From assembly GCA_964542315.1 (NCBI GenBank), contig CAZIUA010000007.1:1-59009 (forward strand): DNA of 59,009 bases, in the 5' to 3' direction. Shown one piece after another: positions 1-7,918 of this stretch. The first letter of the stretch is position 1. Each line of letters opens with the position of its first letter. Origin of the DNA: UBA11524 sp964542315. Lineage in GTDB: Bacteria; Bacillota; Clostridia; Christensenellales; Aristaeellaceae. A program made the position numbers and the translations under genes. The notes beneath the pieces are model-generated. The model saw only the letters and a program-made list of their open reading frames with translations, did not search any database and was not told where the DNA came from.

Positions 1-1
1 A

Positions 2-73
2 CATTTCTTCCGCGGCGCCGGGCGGCTCATCCGCCACTTCCTGGCACGGCCGAGGCTGGATAAGGTCAAATGA
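2..73 (+). CDS. 3' end of an unidentified protein (partial)
   Basis: Frame 2 is open from the left edge and stops with TGA at 71-73, giving about 23 C-terminal residues that end in RPRLDKVK. The tail is basic (several Arg, Lys, His), as in the cytoplasmic tail of a membrane protein or the end of an enzyme. Terminator-like hairpins follow, which fits a gene end. The fragment is too short to name a family, and it could be a chance open frame. Confidence 0.4.
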   Translation, partial: HFFRGAGRLIRHFLARPRLDKVK

Positions 74-79
74 GGCATG

Positions 80-104
80 GGTTCCCTTCAGCAATGGGGG
101 AAAC
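80..104 (+). repeat. Hairpin repeat, copy 1
   Basis: The 23-bp string GGTTCCCTTCAGCAATGGGG plus GAA occurs here and again, identically, at 310-332. GGTTCCC and GGGAA(A)CC can pair around a short loop. This copy lacks the T-run that follows copy 2. Confidence 0.7.
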
Positions 105-115
105 CTCAGGAAGTC

Positions 116-141
116 AAAAAAGTGGCAAAAGCCACTTTTTT
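116..141 (+). terminator. Bidirectional intrinsic terminator
   Basis: AAAAAAGTGGC and GCCACTTTTTT pair perfectly around a four-base AAAA loop, with U-rich tails in both directions. It probably ends the gene entering from the left edge. Confidence 0.75.
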
Positions 142-309
142 GAGTTTTGCACTCCGTCACTGTCAGGATCGCAACCAGCCCTGACGGCCGTTCCTCCGTG
201 TAAGGAAGCGTTTTGCAAGCAAAATCGCCGCGCATGTCGCCGATTTTCGATTTACAGTCTGCCGACGGCGAGCAACTGACGCGAACGGCGTGTTTTTGCG
301 GCAGGCTGT
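142..309. other. Intergenic segment without a recognised gene
   Basis: This segment lies between the two hairpin-repeat copies. It contains another short inverted repeat (AAAATCG at 223-229 with CGATTTT at 243-249). No ORF with a ribosome site and no RNA family was recognised. Confidence 0.4.
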
Positions 310-338
310 GGTTCCCTTCAGCAATGGGGGAACCTTTT
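310..338 (+). terminator. Terminator-like hairpin repeat, copy 2
   Basis: GGTTCCC and GGGAACC pair around an 11-base loop and are followed directly by TTTTT. It shares 23 identical bases with the copy at 80. Confidence 0.65.
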
Positions 339-344
339 TATCCA

Positions 345-373
345 TTGATTTTTTTGCATAAAGATGATACAAT
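345..373 (+). promoter_or_regulatory. Sigma-A promoter for the LytTR regulator operon
   Basis: TTGATT (345-350), a 17-bp spacer and TACAAT (368-373) lie about 70 bp upstream of the regulator's start codon. Confidence 0.7.
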
Positions 374-443
374 GCCTGCATGCTTACGAAGGCAGCAACA
401 GAGGATGATACGGTCAGCAGACGCTGCCATGGGGGATGCACGC

Positions 444-1151
444 ATGTATCAGATTGCCCTTGTGGAGGATATGGCGCAGGATGCAGGGCGCTTCAGGACC
501 TGCCTGCAGCGCTTTCAGGACGAGAAAAAGGTCGCGATCAGCTGTACGCATTATGAAACGGCAGAGGCGTTTCTGGAGAGCTACCGCAGTCAGTTTTCCA
601 TCGTCTTCATGGACATCCGCATGGACGGGATGGACGGCATGAAGGCGGCGCGGAAGCTGCGCGAGAAGGATCAGACGGTGGTGCTGATCTTTCTGACGTC
701 GCTGGCGCAGTATGCGGTGCTGGGCTACGAGGTGGACGCGCTGGACTACATGCTTAAGCCGCTGACGTATCCGGCGCTGGAGATGAAGCTGACGCGCGCG
801 CTGAGCCGGGTGAAGACGGAGGCGCAGGAGGTCACGATCAATGTGGGGACGCAAACGCTGCGGATCCCGGAATCGGCGCTGCAGTACATCGAGGTGTACG
901 GGCATAACCTGCAATACCGGACGACGGAGGAGACTCTCCGCGGCTATGGGACGCTCAAGGAGGCCGAAAAGCGGCTCCCGGCAGGGCGATTTTTCCGTGT
1001 GAACAACCAGACCATCATCAGCCTGCGGCATATTCAGCAGGTGAATGCTAACATGGTGACGGTGGCCGGGCGGGAATTCGATATCAGCCGCACATGGAAG
1101 AAGAGCTTCCTTGAGGCGTTTCATCAGTATTGCTTTCAGGAGGAACGATGA
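444..1151 (+). CDS. LytTR-family (AgrA-like) response regulator
   Basis: This is a 235-residue cytoplasmic DNA-binding response regulator. The N-terminal receiver domain (about 1-120) has the acidic pocket (VED) and the phospho-acceptor D57 in FMDIRMDGMDG, with the conserved Lys in MLKP. The C-terminal half (about 135-232) is a LytTR DNA-binding domain (YIEVYGHNLQY, then FFRVNNQTIISLRHI). I start at 444 because GGGGG lies just upstream and the receiver fold begins at once; the open frame extends to 213 but with nothing receiver-like. It is followed 3 bp later by its kinase and about 1.5 kb later by a GH3 gene. LytTR regulators usually bind paired direct repeats; none was recognised here. A paralogue lies at 25968. 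Confidence 0.93.
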   Translation: MYQIALVEDMAQDAGRFRTCLQRFQDEKKVAISCTHYETAEAFLESYRSQFSIVFMDIRMDGMDGMKAARKLREKDQTVVLIFLTSLAQYAVLGYEVDALDYMLKPLTYPALEMKLTRALSRVKTEAQEVTINVGTQTLRIPESALQYIEVYGHNLQYRTTEETLRGYGTLKEAEKRLPAGRFFRVNNQTIISLRHIQQVNANMVTVAGREFDISRTWKKSFLEAFHQYCFQEER

Positions 1152-1154
1152 AGG

Positions 1155-2495
1155 ATGATGGACATACTGACGGTGTTCCTGCGGGATCACATGCATATTC
1201 TGCTGTGCGTCGGGGCAGGGTGCTTCCTGGTGGTGCAGCAGGTGGAGAAGCGCCGCCGCTGGCCGCTGCGCATGGTGGGCGCGTTCCTGGTCATCTGTGC
1301 GTGGATGATGTTCTTCGGTCCGGCGGTGAAGGCGGCGTATGATGCCTTCCCTGCGCTGGCGGAGACCTTGAGCATCGGGTATGCCTACCAAATGCGGTAT
1401 GTGGGGCTGTTCGCGCTCAATGTGGCTGCGGTATGCTTCTACACGAAGGCGGATGTCTTTACCGCCCTCTTTGCCGGCACGATCGGCTACAGTATCCAGC
1501 ATACCTGCGAGCGCCTGTGGGAGATCCCGCGCAATATGATCAAAATGCCCATCGTGCCGGATCGCGCAGGGCTGATCCTGCTGATGCTCCTGGTGCTCTA
1601 TCTCTATGGCCGATTGGTGGTCGGGCGGCCGGAATTCAAGCTCGAACACCGCTTTGACCGGCTGAACAACAAGATCCTTCTGATCATCGCGGCGGTAGTT
1701 GTGACGATGAACATCGTGCTGGATCGTCCGGTGATGCTGGTGGGGAATGCACCGCTGGCCTTCGTCGTCACGGATTGCGTGCAGTCCGCCACGATCTCCT
1801 TCATGGTGTTGCTGGTCAGCGTGTGCCATATGAGAGAGAGTATCTCCGAGGTACGTGCGGACATCGCCGATCACCTCCTGCACAGCCAGCAGGAGTGCTT
1901 CGCCCGGGACAAGGACGTCTACGACGCCATCAATATCAAGTGCCATGACATCCGCCATCAGATCGCCGCGCTGGGCGAAAAGGGATACCGCAAGCAGCTG
2001 CGCGATCTGGAGAACCTGGTCAGCATCTATGACACGGAGGCGCATTCCGGCAATGCCGCCATGGATGTGGTTTTGTCCAACAAGGGGCTGGTCTGCCTGC
2101 AGAAGGGCATCACCTTCAATGCCATTGCCGATGGCCGCCAGCTGGATTTCATGGCGGATGAGGATGTGTATGCGCTCTTTGGCAACATCCTGGATAACGC
2201 CATCGAGGCGGCGGAGAAGATCGAAGACCCCGAGCGGCGGCTGATCTCGCTGACCGTGCATCAGCATGCGGGATGCATGATGATCAATGCCGAGAATTTC
2301 TACTTCGGGGAGGTGCAGTTTGAGGACGGCTTCCCGGTGACGAGCAAGGATAACAAGGATTACCACGGCTTCGGCATGCAGAGCATCCGCAAGCTGACGG
2401 AACGCTATGGCGGAAGCATCCGCCTGTCCATCCGGGATGGCATCTTCCGCCTGTCCATCCTGCTGCCCATCCGGCAGGAGAAAAAGACCGCCTGA
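1155..2495 (+). CDS. GHKL sensor histidine kinase (AgrC-like)
   Basis: This 446-residue membrane kinase is the likely partner of the preceding regulator. Residues 1-225 hold about six hydrophobic segments. A helical dimerisation region with INIKCHDIRHQIAAL follows, H264 being the likely phospho-accepting histidine. A GHKL ATPase domain comes next (N-box LFGNILDNAIEA; G-box HGFGMQSIRKLTERYGG). An AGGAGG overlapping the end of the upstream gene sets the start at 1155. The kinase at 26669 carries a nearly identical motif at the same residue number, so the two pairs are paralogous. In known AgrC-type kinases the membrane domain senses a peptide; the ligand here cannot be read from the sequence, and the glycosidase neighbours suggest a sugar-related cue. 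Confidence 0.9.
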   Translation: MMDILTVFLRDHMHILLCVGAGCFLVVQQVEKRRRWPLRMVGAFLVICAWMMFFGPAVKAAYDAFPALAETLSIGYAYQMRYVGLFALNVAAVCFYTKADVFTALFAGTIGYSIQHTCERLWEIPRNMIKMPIVPDRAGLILLMLLVLYLYGRLVVGRPEFKLEHRFDRLNNKILLIIAAVVVTMNIVLDRPVMLVGNAPLAFVVTDCVQSATISFMVLLVSVCHMRESISEVRADIADHLLHSQQECFARDKDVYDAINIKCHDIRHQIAALGEKGYRKQLRDLENLVSIYDTEAHSGNAAMDVVLSNKGLVCLQKGITFNAIADGRQLDFMADEDVYALFGNILDNAIEAAEKIEDPERRLISLTVHQHAGCMMINAENFYFGEVQFEDGFPVTSKDNKDYHGFGMQSIRKLTERYGGSIRLSIRDGIFRLSILLPIRQEKKTA

Positions 2496-2512
2496 AAAGA
2501 ATGAGCGCCTGT

Positions 2513-2544
2513 GCGCCCCTGATGACCGGGGGCGTACTTTTTTT
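2513..2544 (+). terminator. Intrinsic terminator after the kinase
   Basis: CGCCCC and GGGGCG pair around an 9-base loop and are followed by a seven-T run. It separates the regulator/kinase pair from the GH3 gene. Confidence 0.75.
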
Positions 2545-2594
2545 GCATGCAATGCATTCCGTGCTGCAAAATCTGCAAGCCATGTCGGCCTTTC

Positions 2595-2622
2595 TTGTGC
2601 ATGGGATGAACATGTGTATAAT
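2595..2622 (+). promoter_or_regulatory. Promoter for the first GH3 gene
   Basis: TTGTGC (2595-2600), a 16-bp spacer and a perfect TATAAT (2617-2622) are followed by a leader of about 90 nt with an AAAGGAGAGG ribosome site. The weak -35 would suit activation. Confidence 0.6.
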
Positions 2623-2715
2623 AAAATGTACCAATAAGCACATGTTCTGTGCGCTGGAAGGGTTTCTTCACCGCCGGGAAGGGCGGTTGGAAAATAACAA
2701 AAAGGAGAGGATCCC

Positions 2716-5700
2716 ATGAAGAGCAACTGGAAGAAGCTCCTGAGCATGCTGCTGGCGATGATCATGGTGCTGTCCAGCCTGAGTGCGCTGGCGGATGTGC
2801 GCCTGATCGCGACGGACAGCGAAGAGGCGACCGGCACCGTGTCCGGTTACCTGGAGGCCAATGGCCGCTACTACAGCGACTATGTATCCAAGGAGGACGC
2901 CCTGGAAGCAGGCAACCGCCTCCACCTGGAAATGGTGGAAGAAGGCCAGGTCCTGCTGAAAAACGAGAACAATGCCCTGCCGCTGTCCGCCGATGAGCGT
3001 GACGTGACGTTCCTGGGCATTGGCGCGGTAGACTTTGTCCGCTCCGGCGGCGGCTCCGGCGCAGCCAGCGGCACCAGCTACAAGATGAACTGGTTCGAGG
3101 GCTTCGAGAGCCAGGGCTTCCACATCAACCCCAAGACGCGCACCCTGTATGAGAACCTGTTCCAGATGATGGGCGGCGCCAATGACGCCAACGACAGCGG
3201 CAAGCTGCTGGAGGCGGACATGAGCTACTACAGCAAGTCCGTCGTCAGCTCCTTCGCGGCGTATGATGATGCGGCCATCCTCTTCATCTCCCGCTTCGGC
3301 CGTGAGAACATCGACCTGAAGACCAACAATGTCGATGGCCACAGCGATCCCGATGACCATTACCTCCAGCTGGATGACAATGAGCGCGCACTGGTCAAGC
3401 TGGCCAAGGCGAACTTCCCCAAGGTCATCGTGGTCATCAACTCCTCTAACGTGATGGAGATCACCGAGCTGAACGCCCCCAAGGACACCGAATACGGCGT
3501 GGACGCGATCCTGTGGGTCGGCGGCGTAGGCGATCAGGGCACCAAGGCGGCGGCTGAGATCCTCACCGGCGCGGTGAACCCCTCCGGCCACACCGTGGAC
3601 ATCTGGCCTGCGGATTTCAAGGCGGATCCCACCTGGACCAACGCGGGCGACATGACCCAGAACAAGGATGAAGACGGCGAGCGCATGACCTCCTGGATGT
3701 ACTATCCCGATGGCAGCGACACCGTGTATTCCTCCGTGGAATTCCGCGAGGGCATCTACTACGGCTACCGCTATTACGAGACCAAGGCGGATGACATGGA
3801 CGCTGCTGAGGCTGGCACCGGCGAAACCTGGTATCAGTCCGCGGTCAACTATCCCTTCGGCCATGGCCTGAGCTACACCACTTTCGCGTGGGAGCTGGTC
3901 GGTGCGTCTGAGCAGACCATCACCGCCCCCAACCAGACCATCGCCGTGGAGGTGAAGGTCACCAATACCGGCAAGGTGGCCGGCAAGGACGTCGTGCAGC
4001 TCTATGCCACTACGCCCTACTACAACGGCGGCATCGAGAAGGCCTCCGCGGTGCTGGTTGGCTTCGGCAAGACCAAGCTGCTTCAGCCGGGCGAGAGCGA
4101 TACTGTGCGGGTGGAATTCACCGCGCAGGATATGGCCTCCTTTGACTGGAACGACGCCAACAGCAATGGCTACACCGGCTACGAGCTGGAGCACGGCGAG
4201 TACGTCATCTCCGCCCGTTACGACAGCCACAGCGAGGCGCTGGCCGTGACGTACACCGTCGCGGAGGACATCCTCTGCACGACCGACCTGGTCACCGGCG
4301 CTGAGATCACCCCCGTGTTCGTGGATGATTACGATACCACCCGCGAATCCCTGCTGGACAATATGATCACCCGTGCCAATGGACTGGAGCAGCCGAAGGC
4401 ACAGACCCGCGAAGAGCGCACCCTGGAGGACTGGGAAGCCGCCATGCTCGACGCGCAGGAGACCTACTACCCCTACAACGATGAGGAAGGTCAGCCCTGG
4501 TACGTCAGCGAAGTGCCTGCCAACTGGACGCAGGACGCTGAAACGACCGTGACCCTCTCCGACCTGGCCGGCACTGTCTTCACCGAGGCCACCGTGGACG
4601 AAAACGGTGTGGCCACGGCTGCTGCGGATGAAGTCAGCCTGATGTGGGAGAGCTACATGAACTCCCTGACCTGGGATGAGCTGGAAGATCTGGTGCTCAG
4701 TGGCGAGGGCGGCAAGGATGGCCCGGTGCAGTTCGGCGGCACCTGCTGGCAGTCCACGCCCATCGCGGCGGCCACCTGGAATCTGGATCTGCTGCGTGAG
4801 CAGGGCAAGCTCTACGGCAACCAGGCGCTGCTCAATGGCACGGTGGCCTGGCGCGGCCCCGGCACGAACATCCATCGTACTCCCTTCAATGGCCGCAACT
4901 TCGAATACTACTCCGAGGATCCCTGCCTGACGGCCATCATGGCGGCTGTCGTGGTGGATGGCGTGCAGAGCAAGGGCGTTGGCTGCTATGCAAAGCACTT
5001 TTTCGCCAATGTGCAGGAACACAACCGTGCGGACTACGGCGGCGTGATGACCTTCGCCACCGAGCAGGTCTTCCGCGAGATCTATCTGCGCTCCTTCGAG
5101 TGGATGGTCAAGTATGGCCATACCACCGGTATGATGACCTCCTTCAACCGTGTGGGCTATGTGGTCAATTCCAACCACTGGGCCGTGCATGAGACCCTGC
5201 TGCGCGACGAATGGGGCTTCAAGGGTTCCACCATCGATGACGCATGGGCGAAGGACTTCGTCTCCGTCGACCTGATGCTGCGTGCGGGCGATGACGTGCT
5301 CATGGGCAGCGACAGCTCCCACAAGAATTACCTGACCCGCGGCACCTGGGATGCCTCCGCACGCGACGGCAAGGGCCTTGTGGCCGTCCCCAACGAGGAT
5401 GGTGATGGCACCTTCCTGTCTACGACGCAGTATTATGCGGTCCGCAAGAGCGCCCAGCGCCTGCTGTATTCCTTCGTCAACTCCAACAAGTACAAGAATT
5501 TCGCCACCGACTATGAGCTGAGCGCGACGGTCTACTACGGCCTGAGCAATTCCACGAGCATCAACTGCGAGGAGACCCGCGACTTCACCGTCACTCTGGC
5601 GGAAGGTCAGACCCTGCCCGACGGCATCAGCGTTTCCGGCTTCGTGGTGGAGTACGACCATCCCGTCGTGGGCAGCGAGGAGTATGAATCCTTCGGCTCC

Positions 5701-6342
5701 AAGAGCACTCGCAGCGTCTACGGCGCGTATCCGGCCATGGGCACCTACGAGGTGCTGGTCGATATGGCCTGCGACGGCTACATCTCCGTGCAAAACGTGA
5801 AGCTGACGATCCATGTGGTCAGCCCCTTCCAGGTCAATGATGCGCTGATGGTCGGCGTGGACGGCGAATACCCCGTCATCAAGCTGGCCAAGGGCGAGGC
5901 GGCCGATGTGATCATCGACTCCATCCCCTATGCCTATCAGGCGATGCTGGGCGGCGGCGGCTGGTCCGGCACGCAGATCACCAACTACTACGGCAAGCAG
6001 GGCAGCCTGTATCTGCGCGACGAGGAGAAGACCCATGCCGACGGCACGACCATTCCCTATGCCGCGGCGGAGGAATTCTACGAGGTGACCTACGCGGTGG
6101 AGGGCAATCTGCCCGCAGGTCTGACCGCGCAGGAGGTCATCGGCGTGGCCCATGGTCTGCGCACCAGCAAGGCCATCCAGGTGGTGGAGGGCATTCAGCT
6201 CTCCGGCACGCCCGACCAGGCTGGTGAGTATGTGGTGACCGTGGTCGCCAAGATCCCCACCTGCAGCGCGATGGCTGGCATCTGGCTCAGCCCCAAGGAA
6301 GTGCTGACCGTGACCCAGTCCTTCCTGATCGTGGTGGAGTAA
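2716..6342 (+). CDS. Secreted GH3 glycosidase with reversed domain order
   Basis: This 1208-residue extracellular beta-glycosidase begins with a signal peptide (about 1-26, MKSNWKKLLSMLLAMIMVLS...). The order is: GH3 C-terminal alpha/beta domain (about 70-370); fibronectin-III-like domain (about 400-490, VTNTGKVAGKDVVQLY); GH3 TIM barrel (about 640-910); and a C-terminal extension with putative-Ig (He_PIG-like) motifs (LPAGL ... LSGTPDQAGEY). This is the reverse of the common GH3 order and is known from some rumen clostridial beta-glucosidases. E197 in SRFGREN aligns with the GH3 acid/base Glu (usually GEG, here altered), and D842 in TIDDAW with the nucleophile. There is no anchor, so it is probably released. 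Beta-glucoside or beta-xyloside specificity cannot be set. A ribosome site AAAGGAGAGG precedes it, and it leads a likely four-gene cluster. Confidence 0.9.
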   Translation: MKSNWKKLLSMLLAMIMVLSSLSALADVRLIATDSEEATGTVSGYLEANGRYYSDYVSKEDALEAGNRLHLEMVEEGQVLLKNENNALPLSADERDVTFLGIGAVDFVRSGGGSGAASGTSYKMNWFEGFESQGFHINPKTRTLYENLFQMMGGANDANDSGKLLEADMSYYSKSVVSSFAAYDDAAILFISRFGRENIDLKTNNVDGHSDPDDHYLQLDDNERALVKLAKANFPKVIVVINSSNVMEITELNAPKDTEYGVDAILWVGGVGDQGTKAAAEILTGAVNPSGHTVDIWPADFKADPTWTNAGDMTQNKDEDGERMTSWMYYPDGSDTVYSSVEFREGIYYGYRYYETKADDMDAAEAGTGETWYQSAVNYPFGHGLSYTTFAWELVGASEQTITAPNQTIAVEVKVTNTGKVAGKDVVQLYATTPYYNGGIEKASAVLVGFGKTKLLQPGESDTVRVEFTAQDMASFDWNDANSNGYTGYELEHGEYVISARYDSHSEALAVTYTVAEDILCTTDLVTGAEITPVFVDDYDTTRESLLDNMITRANGLEQPKAQTREERTLEDWEAAMLDAQETYYPYNDEEGQPWYVSEVPANWTQDAETTVTLSDLAGTVFTEATVDENGVATAAADEVSLMWESYMNSLTWDELEDLVLSGEGGKDGPVQFGGTCWQSTPIAAATWNLDLLREQGKLYGNQALLNGTVAWRGPGTNIHRTPFNGRNFEYYSEDPCLTAIMAAVVVDGVQSKGVGCYAKHFFANVQEHNRADYGGVMTFATEQVFREIYLRSFEWMVKYGHTTGMMTSFNRVGYVVNSNHWAVHETLLRDEWGFKGSTIDDAWAKDFVSVDLMLRAGDDVLMGSDSSHKNYLTRGTWDASARDGKGLVAVPNEDGDGTFLSTTQYYAVRKSAQRLLYSFVNSNKYKNFATDYELSATVYYGLSNSTSINCEETRDFTVTLAEGQTLPDGISVSGFVVEYDHPVVGSEEYESFGSKSTRSVYGAYPAMGTYEVLVDMACDGYISVQNVKLTIHVVSPFQVNDALMVGVDGEYPVIKLAKGEAADVIIDSIPYAYQAMLGGGGWSGTQITNYYGKQGSLYLRDEEKTHADGTTIPYAAAEEFYEVTYAVEGNLPAGLTAQEVIGVAHGLRTSKAIQVVEGIQLSGTPDQAGEYVVTVVAKIPTCSAMAGIWLSPKEVLTVTQSFLIVVE

Positions 6343-6377
6343 AGCGAATCACCCGAAAAGTATGTCAAACCGATCCA

Positions 6378-6441
6378 AGGGGGGAGGCCGCGTCCCGATG
6401 CGGCCTCTTCCCCTCAGGGCAGGGGGAATGTTCCCTGCCTT
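6378..6441 (+). other. Two stem-loops between GH3 and CBM-protein genes
   Basis: AGGCCGC and GCGGCCT pair around an 8-base loop, and GCAGGG with CCCTGC forms a second hairpin just after. Neither has a T-run, so processing or partial attenuation within a polycistronic message is likelier than full termination. Confidence 0.45.
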
Positions 6442-6500
6442 GCGGGGAAGGCTGTCCGGCGGCAGTCCGTCCGTTCATGCATGTGAAGGAGGAAATCGTG

Positions 6501-7850
6501 ATGAAGAAATTTGCGGCGCTATTGTGCTTTGTGCTGACGCTGTGCCTGTGCGTCACCGCCTTTGCGGGCGACGATGTGGACGCCAGCAAGAAGGTCTCCA
6601 AGGTCGAGGTGGGGCAGCTGCCCGTCAAGACTGCCTATGTCATCGGTGAAACATTCACCCTGGAGGGTGGCACGGTCGTGGTGACCTATGCCGACGGCAC
6701 GACGGACGAGATCCCCATGTCCGCGCCTGGCATCACCGTGAAGGAGCCCGGCATGAAGGCCAGCGGCACCAAGACCGTCCAGCTGAAGGTCGGCGGCAAG
6801 AATGTCCGCTTCACCGTGGCTGTGGCGAACAATTCCTTCGCCGTGACCTATGACCAGAACTACGACGGCGCCCCTGCCCCCGAGGCGGTCGAGACCGTCA
6901 AGGGCGAAAAGGCCGAGAACAAGCAGTACACCCGGGAGGGCTACACCCTGGTGGGCTGGTATGAAAACCCGGATTTCACCACCGCGTGGAATTTCAAGAC
7001 AGCCATCGTGGAGGATGTGACCCTCTATGCCCTGTGGACGCGGAACGATGCGTCCTACGCCAATGTGACCTTCGACTATGCCTATTACGGCGTGGCGCTG
7101 GATCAGTACACCTATCCGGTGGAGATCGGGACGGCGGTTGCGCGTCCGCAGCAGGATCCCGTCCGCACGGGCTATACCTTCGCCGGGTGGATCGGCGAGG
7201 ACGGCAGCGCGTATGATTTCACCGCGCCCATCGCTGGCGATGTGACCATCAAGGCGTCCTGGGAGAAGGCCGTCAGCGGCCGCCAGACCTACGTCTTCGA
7301 GGCGGAGGACACCAACCTGACCGGCAAAACCGGCCCGGCCATCTCCGGCACGGCCAACGAGATCGGCATGATCATGGGCAATGACAGCGTCGGCGCGAGC
7401 AATGGTCGCTATGTGGGCTATATGTACCAGTATGGCAACACGGTGGACTTCTATATCGCGGCGGATGAGCAGCTGACCGATGTGCTCATCCAGGTCAGCC
7501 TGTCCGCGGAAATGGAAGGGCTGTCGCTCAACCCCGGCAATTACGGCATCAGCCTCAATGGCGTGTATCTGGATTACGGCGTGATGGAGATCACCGATGT
7601 TCCCCCGATGAACTGGGAGACCTATGTGGCAGATCCTGCGCCCTTCAAGACCTACATCGTCGCGGTGAATGCCACCCTCAACCAGGGCCGCAATGTCATC
7701 AAGCTGGAAACGCTGAATAACGAATCCTACGCCGGAACGACCATGCTGGCCCATGCGCCGCTGATCGACTGCCTCACCATCGAGACGGAAGGCGTTGTGA
7801 TCTGGGATGAGAACTTCGGCGTGCCTGCGCTGGAGAACTACAAGAAGTAA
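6501..7850 (+). CDS. Secreted Ig / InlB-repeat protein with C-terminal CBM-like domain
   Basis: This 449-residue exported protein has a signal peptide (1-23, ending CVTAFA). A bacterial Ig-like domain (about 30-110, with VVVTYADGTTDEI) is followed by two InlB B-repeat/Flg_new repeats (about 115-185 and 190-260, each with the signature GYTLVGW or GYTFAGW before a terminal W). The C-terminal beta-sandwich resembles CBM6/CBM35 (about 265-445: YVFEAEDTN, GRYVGYMYQYGNTVDFYI, GRNVIKLETLNN). No catalytic motif or sortase signal is visible. Its place between two GH3 genes suggests that it binds the target glycan or helps hold enzymes near it. The start follows AAGGAGG at 6486; GTG at 6498 is an alternative. 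Confidence 0.8.
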   Translation: MKKFAALLCFVLTLCLCVTAFAGDDVDASKKVSKVEVGQLPVKTAYVIGETFTLEGGTVVVTYADGTTDEIPMSAPGITVKEPGMKASGTKTVQLKVGGKNVRFTVAVANNSFAVTYDQNYDGAPAPEAVETVKGEKAENKQYTREGYTLVGWYENPDFTTAWNFKTAIVEDVTLYALWTRNDASYANVTFDYAYYGVALDQYTYPVEIGTAVARPQQDPVRTGYTFAGWIGEDGSAYDFTAPIAGDVTIKASWEKAVSGRQTYVFEAEDTNLTGKTGPAISGTANEIGMIMGNDSVGASNGRYVGYMYQYGNTVDFYIAADEQLTDVLIQVSLSAEMEGLSLNPGNYGISLNGVYLDYGVMEITDVPPMNWETYVADPAPFKTYIVAVNATLNQGRNVIKLETLNNESYAGTTMLAHAPLIDCLTIETEGVVIWDENFGVPALENYKK

Positions 7851-7864
7851 AAGGGCTGCGAAGG

Positions 7865-7896
7865 AGTGGGCTGGAGGCGATCCCGCCCGCTCTTTT
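7865..7896 (+). terminator. Weak intergenic hairpin with short T tract
   Basis: GAGTGGGC-GG pairs with CC-GCCCGCTC around a short loop and TTTT follows. It probably gives only partial termination, since the next ribosome site is immediately downstream. Confidence 0.5.
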
Positions 7897-7918
7897 GCAA
7901 AGAAAGGGGCATGAAAAA

